In this document: piece by piece, positions 56,808 to 63,660 of the stretch
Position numbering within the stretch: the stretch's first letter is position 1
Layout: each line of letters begins with the position of its first letter
Assembly (NCBI GenBank): GCA_938045585.1
Contig: CALIAU010000012.1
Location: 124,001 to 188,000 of the forward strand
DNA from: an uncultured Saprospiraceae bacterium
GTDB taxonomy: Bacteria > Bacteroidota > Bacteroidia > Chitinophagales > Saprospiraceae
DNA length: 64,000 nt
Direction of reading: 5' to 3'
Notes under the pieces: generated by a model
What the model was told of the DNA's origin: nothing
Database searches by the model: none
What the model saw: the letters and a program-made list of their open reading frames with translations, nothing else
Translations under genes and position numbers: made by a program

Positions 56808-58025
56808 ATGAAAATACAAAAAGTATATGTAAGCCTCTTCGCCATTCTCTTCACACTTGGTATTGGAAAATATTTAGTAAAAGCAGAATCATATAGAGAC
56901 AGCCCTCTCATCACTAAAGAACACCATCCTGAGGAGTCTGCAGAATCAAAAGCCTTTAGTATTAAACCATCGGTGACCGATGAAAACAGTATCAAAGTCG
57001 CTTTGTTATTAGACACCAGTGGATCTATGAATGGCTTGATTGAGCAGGCCAAATCGCAGTTATGGCAAATCCTGAATCAATTAGCAGGTACACAAAGAAC
57101 AGATGGGCAAGATACTAGACTAGAAATTGCCTTGTACGAATATGGGAATCCTTCAAGAACAGACAGTAGAGATAAACAAATTAAGCAACTCAGTCCCTTT
57201 ACTTCTGACATGGACTTGATATCAAAAGAATTATTTTCCTTAACCACCAATGGTGGGGAAGAATATTGTGGTCAAACAATATGGACATCTCTCACTGAGC
57301 TTGCTTGGGGAGAGAACATCAAGGATCTTAAAATGATTTATATCGCAGGCAACGAACCATTTACACAGGGCCCTGTACAGTTTTCTACTGCTTGTCAGAA
57401 AGCAAGTGATAATGATATTGTCATCAATACAATCTTCTGCGGCAATTGGGATGAAGGAGTACGTACGTCATGGAAGGAGGGAGCAGACATAGGCAAAGGA
57501 GAATACATGAACATAGACCATAATAAAAAAACCACCTATGTGGAAACACCCTTTGACAAGGAGATTAGCGAATTAAATACACGATTAAACAATACCTATA
57601 TCCCTTATGGTAAAAAAGGAGCAGAAAAATCGCATAATCAAAAGCAACAAGACAGCAATGCAGGCAGCTACAGTCTTGCAAATATGGCTGATAGAGCTGT
57701 ATTCAAAAGTTCAAAAAAGTACAAAGCAGAGGACTGGGACCTTATAGATGCTTATAAAAAAGATAAGAATGTTTTAAATAACAAGAAAGCGCTTCCAGAT
57801 GACTTACAAGCATTGAGCATGGATGCATTAGAGGCAAAGATTCAGAAAATTATTGCAGAAAGAGATCAAATCAAAGAAAGTATTCAGGATAATAATATCC
57901 TCCGTGAAAAATACATCCGTGACAATTCTGACTTAGTAGACGAAGACAAGACTTTAAAAAACTCCATAAAGAAGTCCATTGAAAAACATGCAAAGAAAAA
58001 GGGCTATGCCTTAGACAAGAATTAA
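56808..58025 (+). CDS. Exported von Willebrand factor A domain protein
   Basis: 405 residues. N-terminal signal/anchor (about 5-25). VWA domain (about 60-260) with an intact MIDAS, LLDTSGSMNG, and later TTNGGEEYCG. The C-terminal ~130 residues are helical and charged (QKIIAERDQIKESIQDNN), probably coiled-coil. The next gene starts after 32 nt, and the pair probably acts together in the periplasm. No MoxR ATPase is adjacent, unlike the other VWA gene in this window. Confidence 0.87.
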   Translation: MKIQKVYVSLFAILFTLGIGKYLVKAESYRDSPLITKEHHPEESAESKAFSIKPSVTDENSIKVALLLDTSGSMNGLIEQAKSQLWQILNQLAGTQRTDGQDTRLEIALYEYGNPSRTDSRDKQIKQLSPFTSDMDLISKELFSLTTNGGEEYCGQTIWTSLTELAWGENIKDLKMIYIAGNEPFTQGPVQFSTACQKASDNDIVINTIFCGNWDEGVRTSWKEGADIGKGEYMNIDHNKKTTYVETPFDKEISELNTRLNNTYIPYGKKGAEKSHNQKQQDSNAGSYSLANMADRAVFKSSKKYKAEDWDLIDAYKKDKNVLNNKKALPDDLQALSMDALEAKIQKIIAERDQIKESIQDNNILREKYIRDNSDLVDEDKTLKNSIKKSIEKHAKKKGYALDKN

Positions 58026-58057
58026 TTTTTTTCATTACTAACAAAAAAAATAGACTC

Positions 58058-58801
58058 ATGAAATCACAATCATATTTCTCCATAGGCTTGCTATTTTTGA
58101 TAACGCTTGTTGTCAATGGACTCAAAACTAATCCAAGTATTCCTAAGGAAGTAGCCACACATAGGGTAGCATATGAACCTTCGTTTGCGGAATTCCTTAG
58201 TCATTTTGAAAAGACAAGTCTTCCTTTTGCCGTCAAACTTTCTGACCTCAAAGGTGCACACATAAAAACCTTAGCTCATTCTAAGCCTAGAAAAATCAAT
58301 TATAGAAAGAAAAACAATAATGCTGCATTTGGTACGCGGTTTATTCCAGAGCTTGCCTTTGGAGGTGGATTTTCTAGAATGGGGCCACCAAAAATTGAGC
58401 CTGTAGCTAGGTTCTATCCTAATGAGGATATGGTAGCTGTTATCTATACCAGCTTACATAACTTTGGTTATGGTGCTAAGAGCTACAACTTAGTCATCTA
58501 CAATCTGCAGGGGGAAATTGTATTTCCAAAAATGGAAGAAGACCATTATCGTTTATCTGGATATAATATTGGTGGAAAGTGGCCGCAAAAAACTGTTACA
58601 AGTCAAATAGATGAGACAGGTTATGTATGGACAAAGACTTTTGAAAACCAGTTCGAAAAAGATGTGAAAGTAGAAGACCAATATAAAAGCCCAGTGATTG
58701 GCTTTAAGCTAAGTAACACTGAAGTTCTGAACCTAAATTCAAAAAGTGACTTACGTGCAATAAAAGAATATCCAAGTACTGCACACGTCTCTATAGATTA
58801 A
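58058..58801 (+). CDS. Exported protein of unknown function, VWA partner
   Basis: 247 residues with an N-terminal hydrophobic segment (about 8-22). The mature part contains a glycine-rich PELAFGGGFSRMGPP stretch and beta-rich text (MVAVIYTSLHNFGYGAKSYN, LVIYNLQGEIVF). No family was recognised. Its position directly after the VWA gene and before a strong terminator suggests a two-gene operon. Confidence 0.7.
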   Translation: MKSQSYFSIGLLFLITLVVNGLKTNPSIPKEVATHRVAYEPSFAEFLSHFEKTSLPFAVKLSDLKGAHIKTLAHSKPRKINYRKKNNNAAFGTRFIPELAFGGGFSRMGPPKIEPVARFYPNEDMVAVIYTSLHNFGYGAKSYNLVIYNLQGEIVFPKMEEDHYRLSGYNIGGKWPQKTVTSQIDETGYVWTKTFENQFEKDVKVEDQYKSPVIGFKLSNTEVLNLNSKSDLRAIKEYPSTAHVSID

Positions 58802-58820
58802 AATTAGTTTAGCATTTCCA

Positions 58821-58866
58821 GCCTCACTAACGCTTTCTCTCAAGGACAGTTTTAGTGAGGCATTTA
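58821..58866 (+). terminator. Terminator of the VWA pair
   Basis: GCCTCACTAA (58821-58830) and TTAGTGAGGC (58852-58861) form a perfect 10-bp stem over a 21-nt loop, followed by ATTTAATTATT. The loop is long but the stem is strong. Confidence 0.7.
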
Positions 58867-58892
58867 ATTATTCTTTCCTAGAATCAATTCCT

Positions 58893-59624
58893 ATGATACA
58901 CATGTCCTCACTGCAGAAAAACTCCAAGACTATACTTTTGTCTAGTATCATTTTATTTTTCTCTTATCAAATGTTTAGGATTATATGGCCCTATACCACT
59001 TGGAGAACTGATATTGATTTCTTGCAGACTAAATATCATATCATTCACCTCAGTTATTATAAGATGGCATTTTATGGACATATTTTTAGCAGCATGTTAG
59101 TCTTGCCCGCTGGCGCTTTTCTGTTTTCAAATTGGCTTCTTAAAAATTTTTCTACACTGCATCGCTGGATTGGTAAAAGCTATGTAGGTCTCGTGTTATG
59201 CATCAGTGCTCCTACTGGAATGATCATGGCGTTTCATGCAAATGGCGGATGGATGGCTCAAGTTAGTTTCCTCATCTTAACACCTCTTTGGTGGTGGTCT
59301 ACCTATTTAGGATATCGCACAGCACGACAGTTAGATTTCAAAGCGCATAAAAGATGGATGATCAGAAGTTACGCACTCACATTTTCTGCAATCTCTTTAC
59401 GTCTTTATCAATTCATTCTAACTGCGTTTTCTCATCTAGAAGCAGAAACACAATACATACTTGTTTCATGGCTTAGCTGGATTGGAAATTTAATTATGGT
59501 AGAGTTATGGTTAGAGAGAAAATCCTTAATGATGTGGATAGACAACTCTATAAGATTAAAGAAGATGCCGAAAGTTTTCTCTCAGATGAAGAGCTTGCCT
59601 ACCTCAGGCAGGATGAAAGGATGA
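58893..59624 (+). CDS. DUF2306 membrane protein with repeat-derived C-terminus
   Basis: 243 residues with about seven membrane helices. DUF2306 hallmarks: FSTLHRWIGKSYVG and FKAHKRWMIRSYALTFSAISLRLYQ (conserved His). Related to heme- or cytochrome-like membrane proteins of unknown function. The last ~12 codons (KSLPTSGRMKG) lie inside an intergenic repeat element (GAGCTTGCCTACCTCAGG) that recurs at 59634 and 62181, so the natural stop was probably displaced by repeat insertion. Confidence 0.85.
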   Translation: MIHMSSLQKNSKTILLSSIILFFSYQMFRIIWPYTTWRTDIDFLQTKYHIIHLSYYKMAFYGHIFSSMLVLPAGAFLFSNWLLKNFSTLHRWIGKSYVGLVLCISAPTGMIMAFHANGGWMAQVSFLILTPLWWWSTYLGYRTARQLDFKAHKRWMIRSYALTFSAISLRLYQFILTAFSHLEAETQYILVSWLSWIGNLIMVELWLERKSLMMWIDNSIRLKKMPKVFSQMKSLPTSGRMKG

Positions 59625-59664
59625 AGGGATGAAGGGCTTGCCTACCTAAGGTAGGAGAGCGATG
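59591..59664 (+). repeat. Short palindromic repeat pair overlapping the DUF2306 3' end
   Basis: GAGCTTGCCTACCTCAGGCA at 59591 and GGGCTTGCCTACCTAAGGTA followed by GGAGAGCGATG at 59634-59664, separated by three GGATGAAR 8-mers (59611-59634). CCTACCT and AGGTAGG form a small hairpin. A third copy lies at 62181-62212. Confidence 0.8.
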
Positions 59665-59697
59665 CGATGTGTTTAGAGGGAGGTATGAAGGGAACTG

Positions 59698-59850
59698 CCC
59701 GCGTGAGGGGCCTGCCTGCGTTCCTTGGAAGGCAGGTAGTAAGGGACCTGGTACAGGTGTCGCCGAAGGCGACAGAACCCCTGGATGACCCGACCTACCT
59801 GCCTGCGCTCGCAGGCAGGCCCTCTTCATAGAAGAGGGGGTCACGCCCAA
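59698..59850 (-). repeat. Modular GC-rich intergenic repeat, copy C
   Basis: Minus-strand order: TTGGGCGTGACCCCC (59850-59836), CCTCTTC/GAAGAGG hairpin, CCTGCCTGCG/CGCAGGCAGG hairpin, core GGTCGGGTCATCCAGGGG then TTCTG (to 59773), TCGCC-TTC-GGCGA hairpin, CCTG-TAC-CAGG hairpin, TCCCTTACTACC, CCTTCCAAGGAACG hairpin, and the tail CCCCTCACGCGGG. The same blocks as copies A and B occur in the same order with different hairpins between them. Confidence 0.9.
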
Positions 59851-59972
59851 AAACGCCATATATCTAAAGAAATATGCAAGGAATAGTTAAATATGATGAT
59901 TAATGACCAAAAAACCTTGATATAGAGCCACTTAGGGACAATTTTAGACGTTCTAGCTTAAAATAAATAATT

Positions 59973-59980
59973 TATATTTG
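59973..59980 (+). promoter_or_regulatory. TATATTTG -7 motif for the dksA-like/lspA operon
   Basis: TATATTTG matches the Bacteroidota -7 consensus, 46 nt before ATG 60027. Confidence 0.65.
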
Positions 59981-60026
59981 CAACTTTTAGGAATCTAGCC
60001 TTGTATATACATTCAAACACACATTT

Positions 60027-60404
60027 ATGCCAGCTAAGAAACGTGAAAAAACGAAATACACGAAAAAAGAGCTAAAGATGTTCGATAAGATCATCGATAA
60101 AAAGCTCGAGGAAGCGCAGGATCAATTAGAATATTATCTAAATCAGATCAAAGAACTCGCGCACAACGATGATGCTAAAGTCAAAGGACTGGACGATGGA
60201 GTAGGAACTGCAGAGAGTGAACGCCTGCATAATATGGCGAACAGATTACGTAAACATGTACAGCATCTTAACAACGCCAAGCTTCGTATACAAAACGATG
60301 CCTATGGAACATGTAGAGTGTCAGGGAAATTAATTTCTGCTGAACGCCTTAAAGCGGTTCCACATGCGACGCTTTCTATAGAAGCTAAACAAAAAGCCCG
60401 ATAA
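60027..60404 (+). CDS. DksA/TraR-family protein lacking zinc-finger cysteines
   Basis: 125 residues: Lys-rich N-terminus, coiled-coil helices (about 14-88), then the DksA C-terminal motif YGTCRVSGKLISAERLKAVPHA. Classic DksA has four zinc cysteines; only Cys96 remains, so the finger must be metal-free, as in other Bacteroidota members. DksA relatives bind the RNA polymerase secondary channel and modulate rRNA and stress transcription; that role here is inferred. lspA follows after 6 nt. Confidence 0.9.
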   Translation: MPAKKREKTKYTKKELKMFDKIIDKKLEEAQDQLEYYLNQIKELAHNDDAKVKGLDDGVGTAESERLHNMANRLRKHVQHLNNAKLRIQNDAYGTCRVSGKLISAERLKAVPHATLSIEAKQKAR

Positions 60405-60410
60405 AATAAC

Positions 60411-61106
60411 TTGAAAAGATCCTGGATCGTTATAGCAATTATTCTGACTGTTCTTATCATAGACCAGGCACTTAAGATTTATGTCAAAACATCTATCCCC
60501 TATCTGGGTGGATTTGAATTGCTAGGTCAAGACTGGGCGCGCATACACTTTATAGAAAACGAGGGGATGGCCTTTGGGCTTAGCTTTGGTGGCAAGACAG
60601 GTAAACTAATTTTGAGTTTGTTTAGAATAGTGATGGTAAGTTTCCTTGCCTACCTTTTGCATTCTCTTGTTAAGAGCAAAGAATCTATTGGCTTACTCGT
60701 GAGTTTTTCTCTCATAATAGCAGGTGCAATTGGTAACATTATTGATAGTGCCTTCTACGGATTGATTTTTTCAGAATCATCTTTTCATGGTGGCATTGCA
60801 ACTATGTTTCCTGAAGAAGGAGGCTATGCCGGATTTCTACATGGCCGTGTTGTAGATATGCTTTACTTCCCTATGGTAGACACTACCTTTCCTGATTGGT
60901 TTCCTACACGTCCCGAATTAAAACCGAGTTGGGTTCCTGATCTTATCTATGAAAATATTCCCTGGGCAAAAGAGCGTTTTCGTTTTTTCAAACCTGTCTT
61001 TAATATTGCAGATGCTGCAATCTCTGTAGGTGTAGCTTCTATACTTCTATTCAACAGATCCTTTTTCACTGAATCCAAAGATGAGAAGAGTGTAGTCACT
61101 GTGTGA
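60411..61106 (+). CDS. lspA: Prolipoprotein signal peptidase
   Basis: 231 residues, larger than the usual ~165 because of an insertion of about 50 residues near 150-195, as is common in Bacteroidota. Cleaves lipoprotein signal peptides in the inner membrane. Motifs: IIDQALKIYVK, IENEGMAFGL, GAIGNIIDS, HGRVVDMLYF and FNIADAAISVG; Asp149 and Asp201 are the expected catalytic pair. The start is TTG at 60411: no ATG lies nearby and the frame begins there with a proper first helix. Needed for the lipoproteins seen elsewhere in the window. Confidence 0.95.
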   Translation: MKRSWIVIAIILTVLIIDQALKIYVKTSIPYLGGFELLGQDWARIHFIENEGMAFGLSFGGKTGKLILSLFRIVMVSFLAYLLHSLVKSKESIGLLVSFSLIIAGAIGNIIDSAFYGLIFSESSFHGGIATMFPEEGGYAGFLHGRVVDMLYFPMVDTTFPDWFPTRPELKPSWVPDLIYENIPWAKERFRFFKPVFNIADAAISVGVASILLFNRSFFTESKDEKSVVTV

Positions 61107-61424
61107 TGGGTGTTCGCCTGCGGCGAAGGGAATCCGTCCTTCGGACTGGTGTCATGGTTTCTGTCCTTCGGACTGGTTTCGCGGTGTGACTGCTAACGCA
61201 CGTAGTTAGGACCTCCGACCCTTAGTACGTTCTGTCCGCTCTGTCCACTTTCTCCACTCTGTCTGCTTTGTCCGTTGAGTCCGTTGAGTCCGTTGAGTCC
61301 GTTAGTCCGTTAGTCCGTTAGTCCTACCTGCTTACGCACGCAGGCAGGCCGTTCTGTCCTAATCACAATTATTTAACGCTATCTTTAAAATAAACAGCTC
61401 GTATAGAAAGTTATACTCAAAACA
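61107..61424. repeat. Repeat spacer with two short hairpins and a 9/8-bp minisatellite
   Basis: 318 bp between lspA and the SIMPL gene. Two near-identical units with a GTCC-TTC-GGAC hairpin occur at about 61132-61150 and 61159-61177. The tandem array is at 61229-61324. Then CCTGCTTACGCACGCAGGCA hairpin material (61325-61349) recalls the modular repeats. No gene. Confidence 0.85.
61229..61324 (+). repeat. Minisatellite, 9-bp units passing into 8-bp units
   Basis: Eight 9-bp units (diverged GTTCTGTCC, GCTCTGTCC, ACTTTCTCC, ACTCTGTCT, GCTTTGTCC, then GTTGAGTCC three times) followed by three 8-bp GTTAGTCC units. The units become more uniform from left to right. Confidence 0.9.
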
Positions 61425-62135
61425 ATGTCAATGAAACTTACAATCACCTCTCTCCTACTCTCTTGTTTTCTATTTGCAAATGCACAACATCATCACCCAG
61501 AAACGCCCAAGATTACTGTTCAAGGCTCCGCCGTATTATTTGCAAATCCAGATGAGGTACTTATCTCTGTAACTGTCTATAAAAAAGATGAAGTTTCTGC
61601 TTCTAATGCTAGAGCAGCATATCAAAAACAATCCAAAGAAGTCATAGCATTTCTAAAAGCGAATGGTATTGCAGAACAACACATACAAACGCAGTATGCT
61701 GCTGTAGGGCCTGTAAGAAAAAGACATTCGAACGAACTTGATTATTACTACGCGAGTCAGAATATAAATATCTGTATACGTGATCTCAATACTTATGATG
61801 CTATTGTAAATGGTCTAGTGGACATGGATGTGCACAAGGTCGGACAGGCAAATTTCCGTAGTGATGATATCGTAGAGCTACGTGCAAAAGCTTCGCGCTT
61901 AGCAATGCGTAATGCTAAAGAAAAAGCAGAGATGCTTACCAATGAAATTGGACAAACTATAGGCAAGGCTATTCTAATCAATGAAAGCCAAAATCAACGC
62001 ACCTCCTTTAATGCAGAAACGTACGGTAGCTCTGTAGTCAGTACAAGCGCATCTACGGTAGGAGAAGCACAGGGCTTTGCTCCAGGTCAAATGGAAATTA
62101 AATCAGTAGTGAATGTATCGTTTGAGCTGAAGTAG
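61425..62135 (+). CDS. SIMPL-domain (DUF541) exported protein
   Basis: 236 residues with a signal peptide (1 to about 20, ending FANAQ). SIMPL-domain text: ITVQGSAVLFANPDEVLISVTVYK, IAEQHIQTQYAAVGPV, LAMRNAKEKAEMLTNEIGQTIGKAI and a C-terminal VNVSFELK strand. DUF541 proteins (for example BP26, YggE) are periplasmic or outer-membrane oligomers linked to oxidative stress, with unclear mechanism. Both flanking spacers carry related tandem repeats. ATG 61431 is an alternative start. Confidence 0.92.
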   Translation: MSMKLTITSLLLSCFLFANAQHHHPETPKITVQGSAVLFANPDEVLISVTVYKKDEVSASNARAAYQKQSKEVIAFLKANGIAEQHIQTQYAAVGPVRKRHSNELDYYYASQNINICIRDLNTYDAIVNGLVDMDVHKVGQANFRSDDIVELRAKASRLAMRNAKEKAEMLTNEIGQTIGKAILINESQNQRTSFNAETYGSSVVSTSASTVGEAQGFAPGQMEIKSVVNVSFELK

Positions 62136-62180
62136 TTAGAGGATGCAGATCCTGCCTGCTTGCACAAACAGGCTAGATAA

Positions 62181-62212
62181 AGAGCTTACCTACCTCAGGT
62201 AGGAGAGCGACG
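62181..62212 (+). repeat. Third copy of the short palindromic repeat
   Basis: AGAGCTTACCTACCTCAGGT followed by AGGAGAGCGACG. It matches 59634-59664 at nearly every position. Confidence 0.8.
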
Positions 62213-62231
62213 TGTGGAATCGTTTTAGTCC

Positions 62232-62279
62232 GTTCGTCCGTTCGTCTGTTAGTCTGTTAGTCGATTCGCCTGTTCGTCT
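62232..62279 (+). repeat. 8-bp minisatellite upstream of the WYL regulator
   Basis: Six 8-bp units of form GTTMGTCY: GTTCGTCC, GTTCGTCT, GTTAGTCT, GTTAGTCG, ATTCGCCT, GTTCGTCT. Same family as the 8-bp units at 61301-61324. It ends 26 nt before the -7 motif. Confidence 0.88.
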
Positions 62280-62305
62280 ACCACAAATTTTTAATTTCGA
62301 AGTCT

Positions 62306-62313
62306 TACCTTTG
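62306..62313 (+). promoter_or_regulatory. TACCTTTG -7 motif of the WYL regulator (near-leaderless)
   Basis: TACCTTTG ends 5 nt before ATG 62319, so the mRNA probably has almost no leader. Confidence 0.65.
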
Positions 62314-62318
62314 CTAGC

Positions 62319-63017
62319 ATGTCCGAAGACAAACCACGACTTGCACGGCTTGCCGCAATTATGACACAGCTACAATCAAAACGCATTATAACTGCTCGTG
62401 ACATTGCCGAAAAACATGGTGTAAGCATTCGAACTGTATATAGAGACATACGTACTTTGGAAAAATCTGGAATTCCTATAGTTACTGAAGAGGGAAAGGG
62501 CTACTCTATTTCTGAGGCTTACAAACTGCCACCTATTATGTTTACAGAGGCAGAGGCGAATGCGCTTATTACTGCCGAACACTTTATTTCCAAAAATAAA
62601 GACAAGTCATTGCGAAAGCATTATCAAAATGCGATTGAAAAGATAAGATCGGTGATGCGTTATTCGCAAAAGGATAAAACGGAGTTGCTCAGTGCCCGCA
62701 TGCATGTTCGAATAAATCCGAAAGAAGAAGAGACAAGCAATAATTTAAGTCTATTACAATCTGCAATAACAAACTACCAACTGGTTGACATCCATTACCT
62801 TTCTTTACAGAAAAAAGAAAGTAAGAGGAAGGTCGAACCCTTTGCACTTTTGCACACACAAGAAAACTGGCTGCTAATTGGCTATTGTAGGCTGCGCAAA
62901 GAATTTAGAGTTTTTCGTCTAGATTGTATGCAGTCGGTACATAACTGCTCTGAAAACTTTGCGCCTCATAAATTGACACTGCAGGAATATTTTGCTGAGG
63001 CAAAAAAAAGCTGGTAA
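62319..63017 (+). CDS. YafY-type HTH/WYL-domain transcriptional regulator
   Basis: 232 residues. N-terminal HTH_11 winged helix (about 10-65, IITARDIAEKHGVSIRTVYR) and a WYL domain (about 145-215, VDIHYLSLQKKESKRKVEPF, NWLLIGYCRLR). WYL regulators sense nucleic acid or nucleotide ligands. It is followed by a GyrI-like gene with its own promoter, a frequent pairing in Bacteroidota in which the regulator may act on its neighbour. Confidence 0.93.
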   Translation: MSEDKPRLARLAAIMTQLQSKRIITARDIAEKHGVSIRTVYRDIRTLEKSGIPIVTEEGKGYSISEAYKLPPIMFTEAEANALITAEHFISKNKDKSLRKHYQNAIEKIRSVMRYSQKDKTELLSARMHVRINPKEEETSNNLSLLQSAITNYQLVDIHYLSLQKKESKRKVEPFALLHTQENWLLIGYCRLRKEFRVFRLDCMQSVHNCSENFAPHKLTLQEYFAEAKKSW

Positions 63018-63052
63018 TATACCCCTGACATACCCTTGTCATACGCTGCTTC

Positions 63053-63060
63053 TACCTTTG
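63053..63060 (+). promoter_or_regulatory. TACCTTTG -7 motif of the GyrI-like gene
   Basis: TACCTTTG lies 21 nt before ATG 63081. A TTG at 63036-63038 may be part of the -33 region. Confidence 0.6.
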
Positions 63061-63080
63061 GTATAAATAAAACATATATC

Positions 63081-63542
63081 ATGAAACAACAAACTATCGA
63101 AGCTTTTCAAGTAATTGGCATTTCTATCACTACTACTAACAAAGATGGACAGTCCGCTAAGGACATTAGTGCACTCTGGGCCCGATTTATGGGAGAGGGC
63201 ATTGCTGACAAAATTCCAAACAAGATAGATGAGAGTATACTATCTATTTATACTAACTATCAAGGAGATCATACAAAACCCTATGACACCATCTTAGCGT
63301 GTAGAGTCAGTAGTTTGGATACGATTCCTGAAGGGATGGTTGGCCATTCATTTGATGGAGGGACCTATGGCAAATTCATTGCAAAAGGCGATCTAAGCAA
63401 GGGTATTATCTATGGTACATGGACAGAAATTTGGGAACAAAATCTGGATCGCGTCTATACTGCAGACTTTGAAATCTATGGTGAAAAAGCCAAAAATCCT
63501 GCAGATGCAGAGGTAGAAGTGCTTGTTGCAATCAAGTCTTAG
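63081..63542 (+). CDS. GyrI-like small-molecule-binding domain protein
   Basis: 153 residues from ATG 63081; the frame reaches back to a TTG at 63036, but the -7 motif lies between, so that start is rejected. Single GyrI-like/effector-binding domain of the AraC-E-bind type (TIEAFQVIGISITTTN, ACRVSSLDTIPEGM, YGTWTEIWEQ). Family members bind small hydrophobic or cationic compounds and include hydrolases acting on them. Context suggests control by the adjacent WYL regulator. Confidence 0.88.
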   Translation: MKQQTIEAFQVIGISITTTNKDGQSAKDISALWARFMGEGIADKIPNKIDESILSIYTNYQGDHTKPYDTILACRVSSLDTIPEGMVGHSFDGGTYGKFIAKGDLSKGIIYGTWTEIWEQNLDRVYTADFEIYGEKAKNPADAEVEVLVAIKS

Positions 63543-63589
63543 AATAACTTATAATTTTCTTGTAAAGGAAAAATTGACAATTCATCAGG

Positions 63590-63619
63590 AAACCTAGCCT
63601 ATATCCTAGGCTAGGTTTG
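63590..63619. promoter_or_regulatory. 11-bp perfect inverted repeat upstream of the thioredoxin gene
   Basis: AAACCTAGCCT and AGGCTAGGTTT pair perfectly over an 8-nt spacer. It ends 5 bp before the TATATTTG -7 motif, over the -33 region. Either an operator or a terminator for the GyrI-like gene; the T-run after it is only three bases. Confidence 0.55.
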
Positions 63620-63624
63620 CCTAT

Positions 63625-63632
63625 ATATTTGA
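63625..63632 (+). promoter_or_regulatory. TATATTTG -7 motif of the thioredoxin gene
   Basis: TATATTTG, 28 nt before ATG 63661, partly shielded by the upstream inverted repeat. Confidence 0.6.
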
Positions 63633-63660
63633 AGTATAATTCTTAATAAAATAAAACATT

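Larger units (their letters stand above)
59625..60026. other. Repeat-bearing spacer upstream of the dksA-like gene
   Basis: 402 bp. It holds the second short palindromic repeat, modular repeat copy C (59698-59850) and the dksA-like promoter at 59973. The 86-codon minus frame across it is repeat sequence, not a gene. Confidence 0.8.

Noticed and set aside
59599-59859. 86-codon minus-strand ORF
   Set aside because: It lies entirely in the two repeat families; its proline/glycine/alanine-rich translation reflects the GC-rich hairpins and resembles no protein.
61229-62279. CRISPR-like look of the tandem arrays
   Set aside because: The units are 8-9 bp and directly adjacent, without unique spacers, and no cas gene is present.
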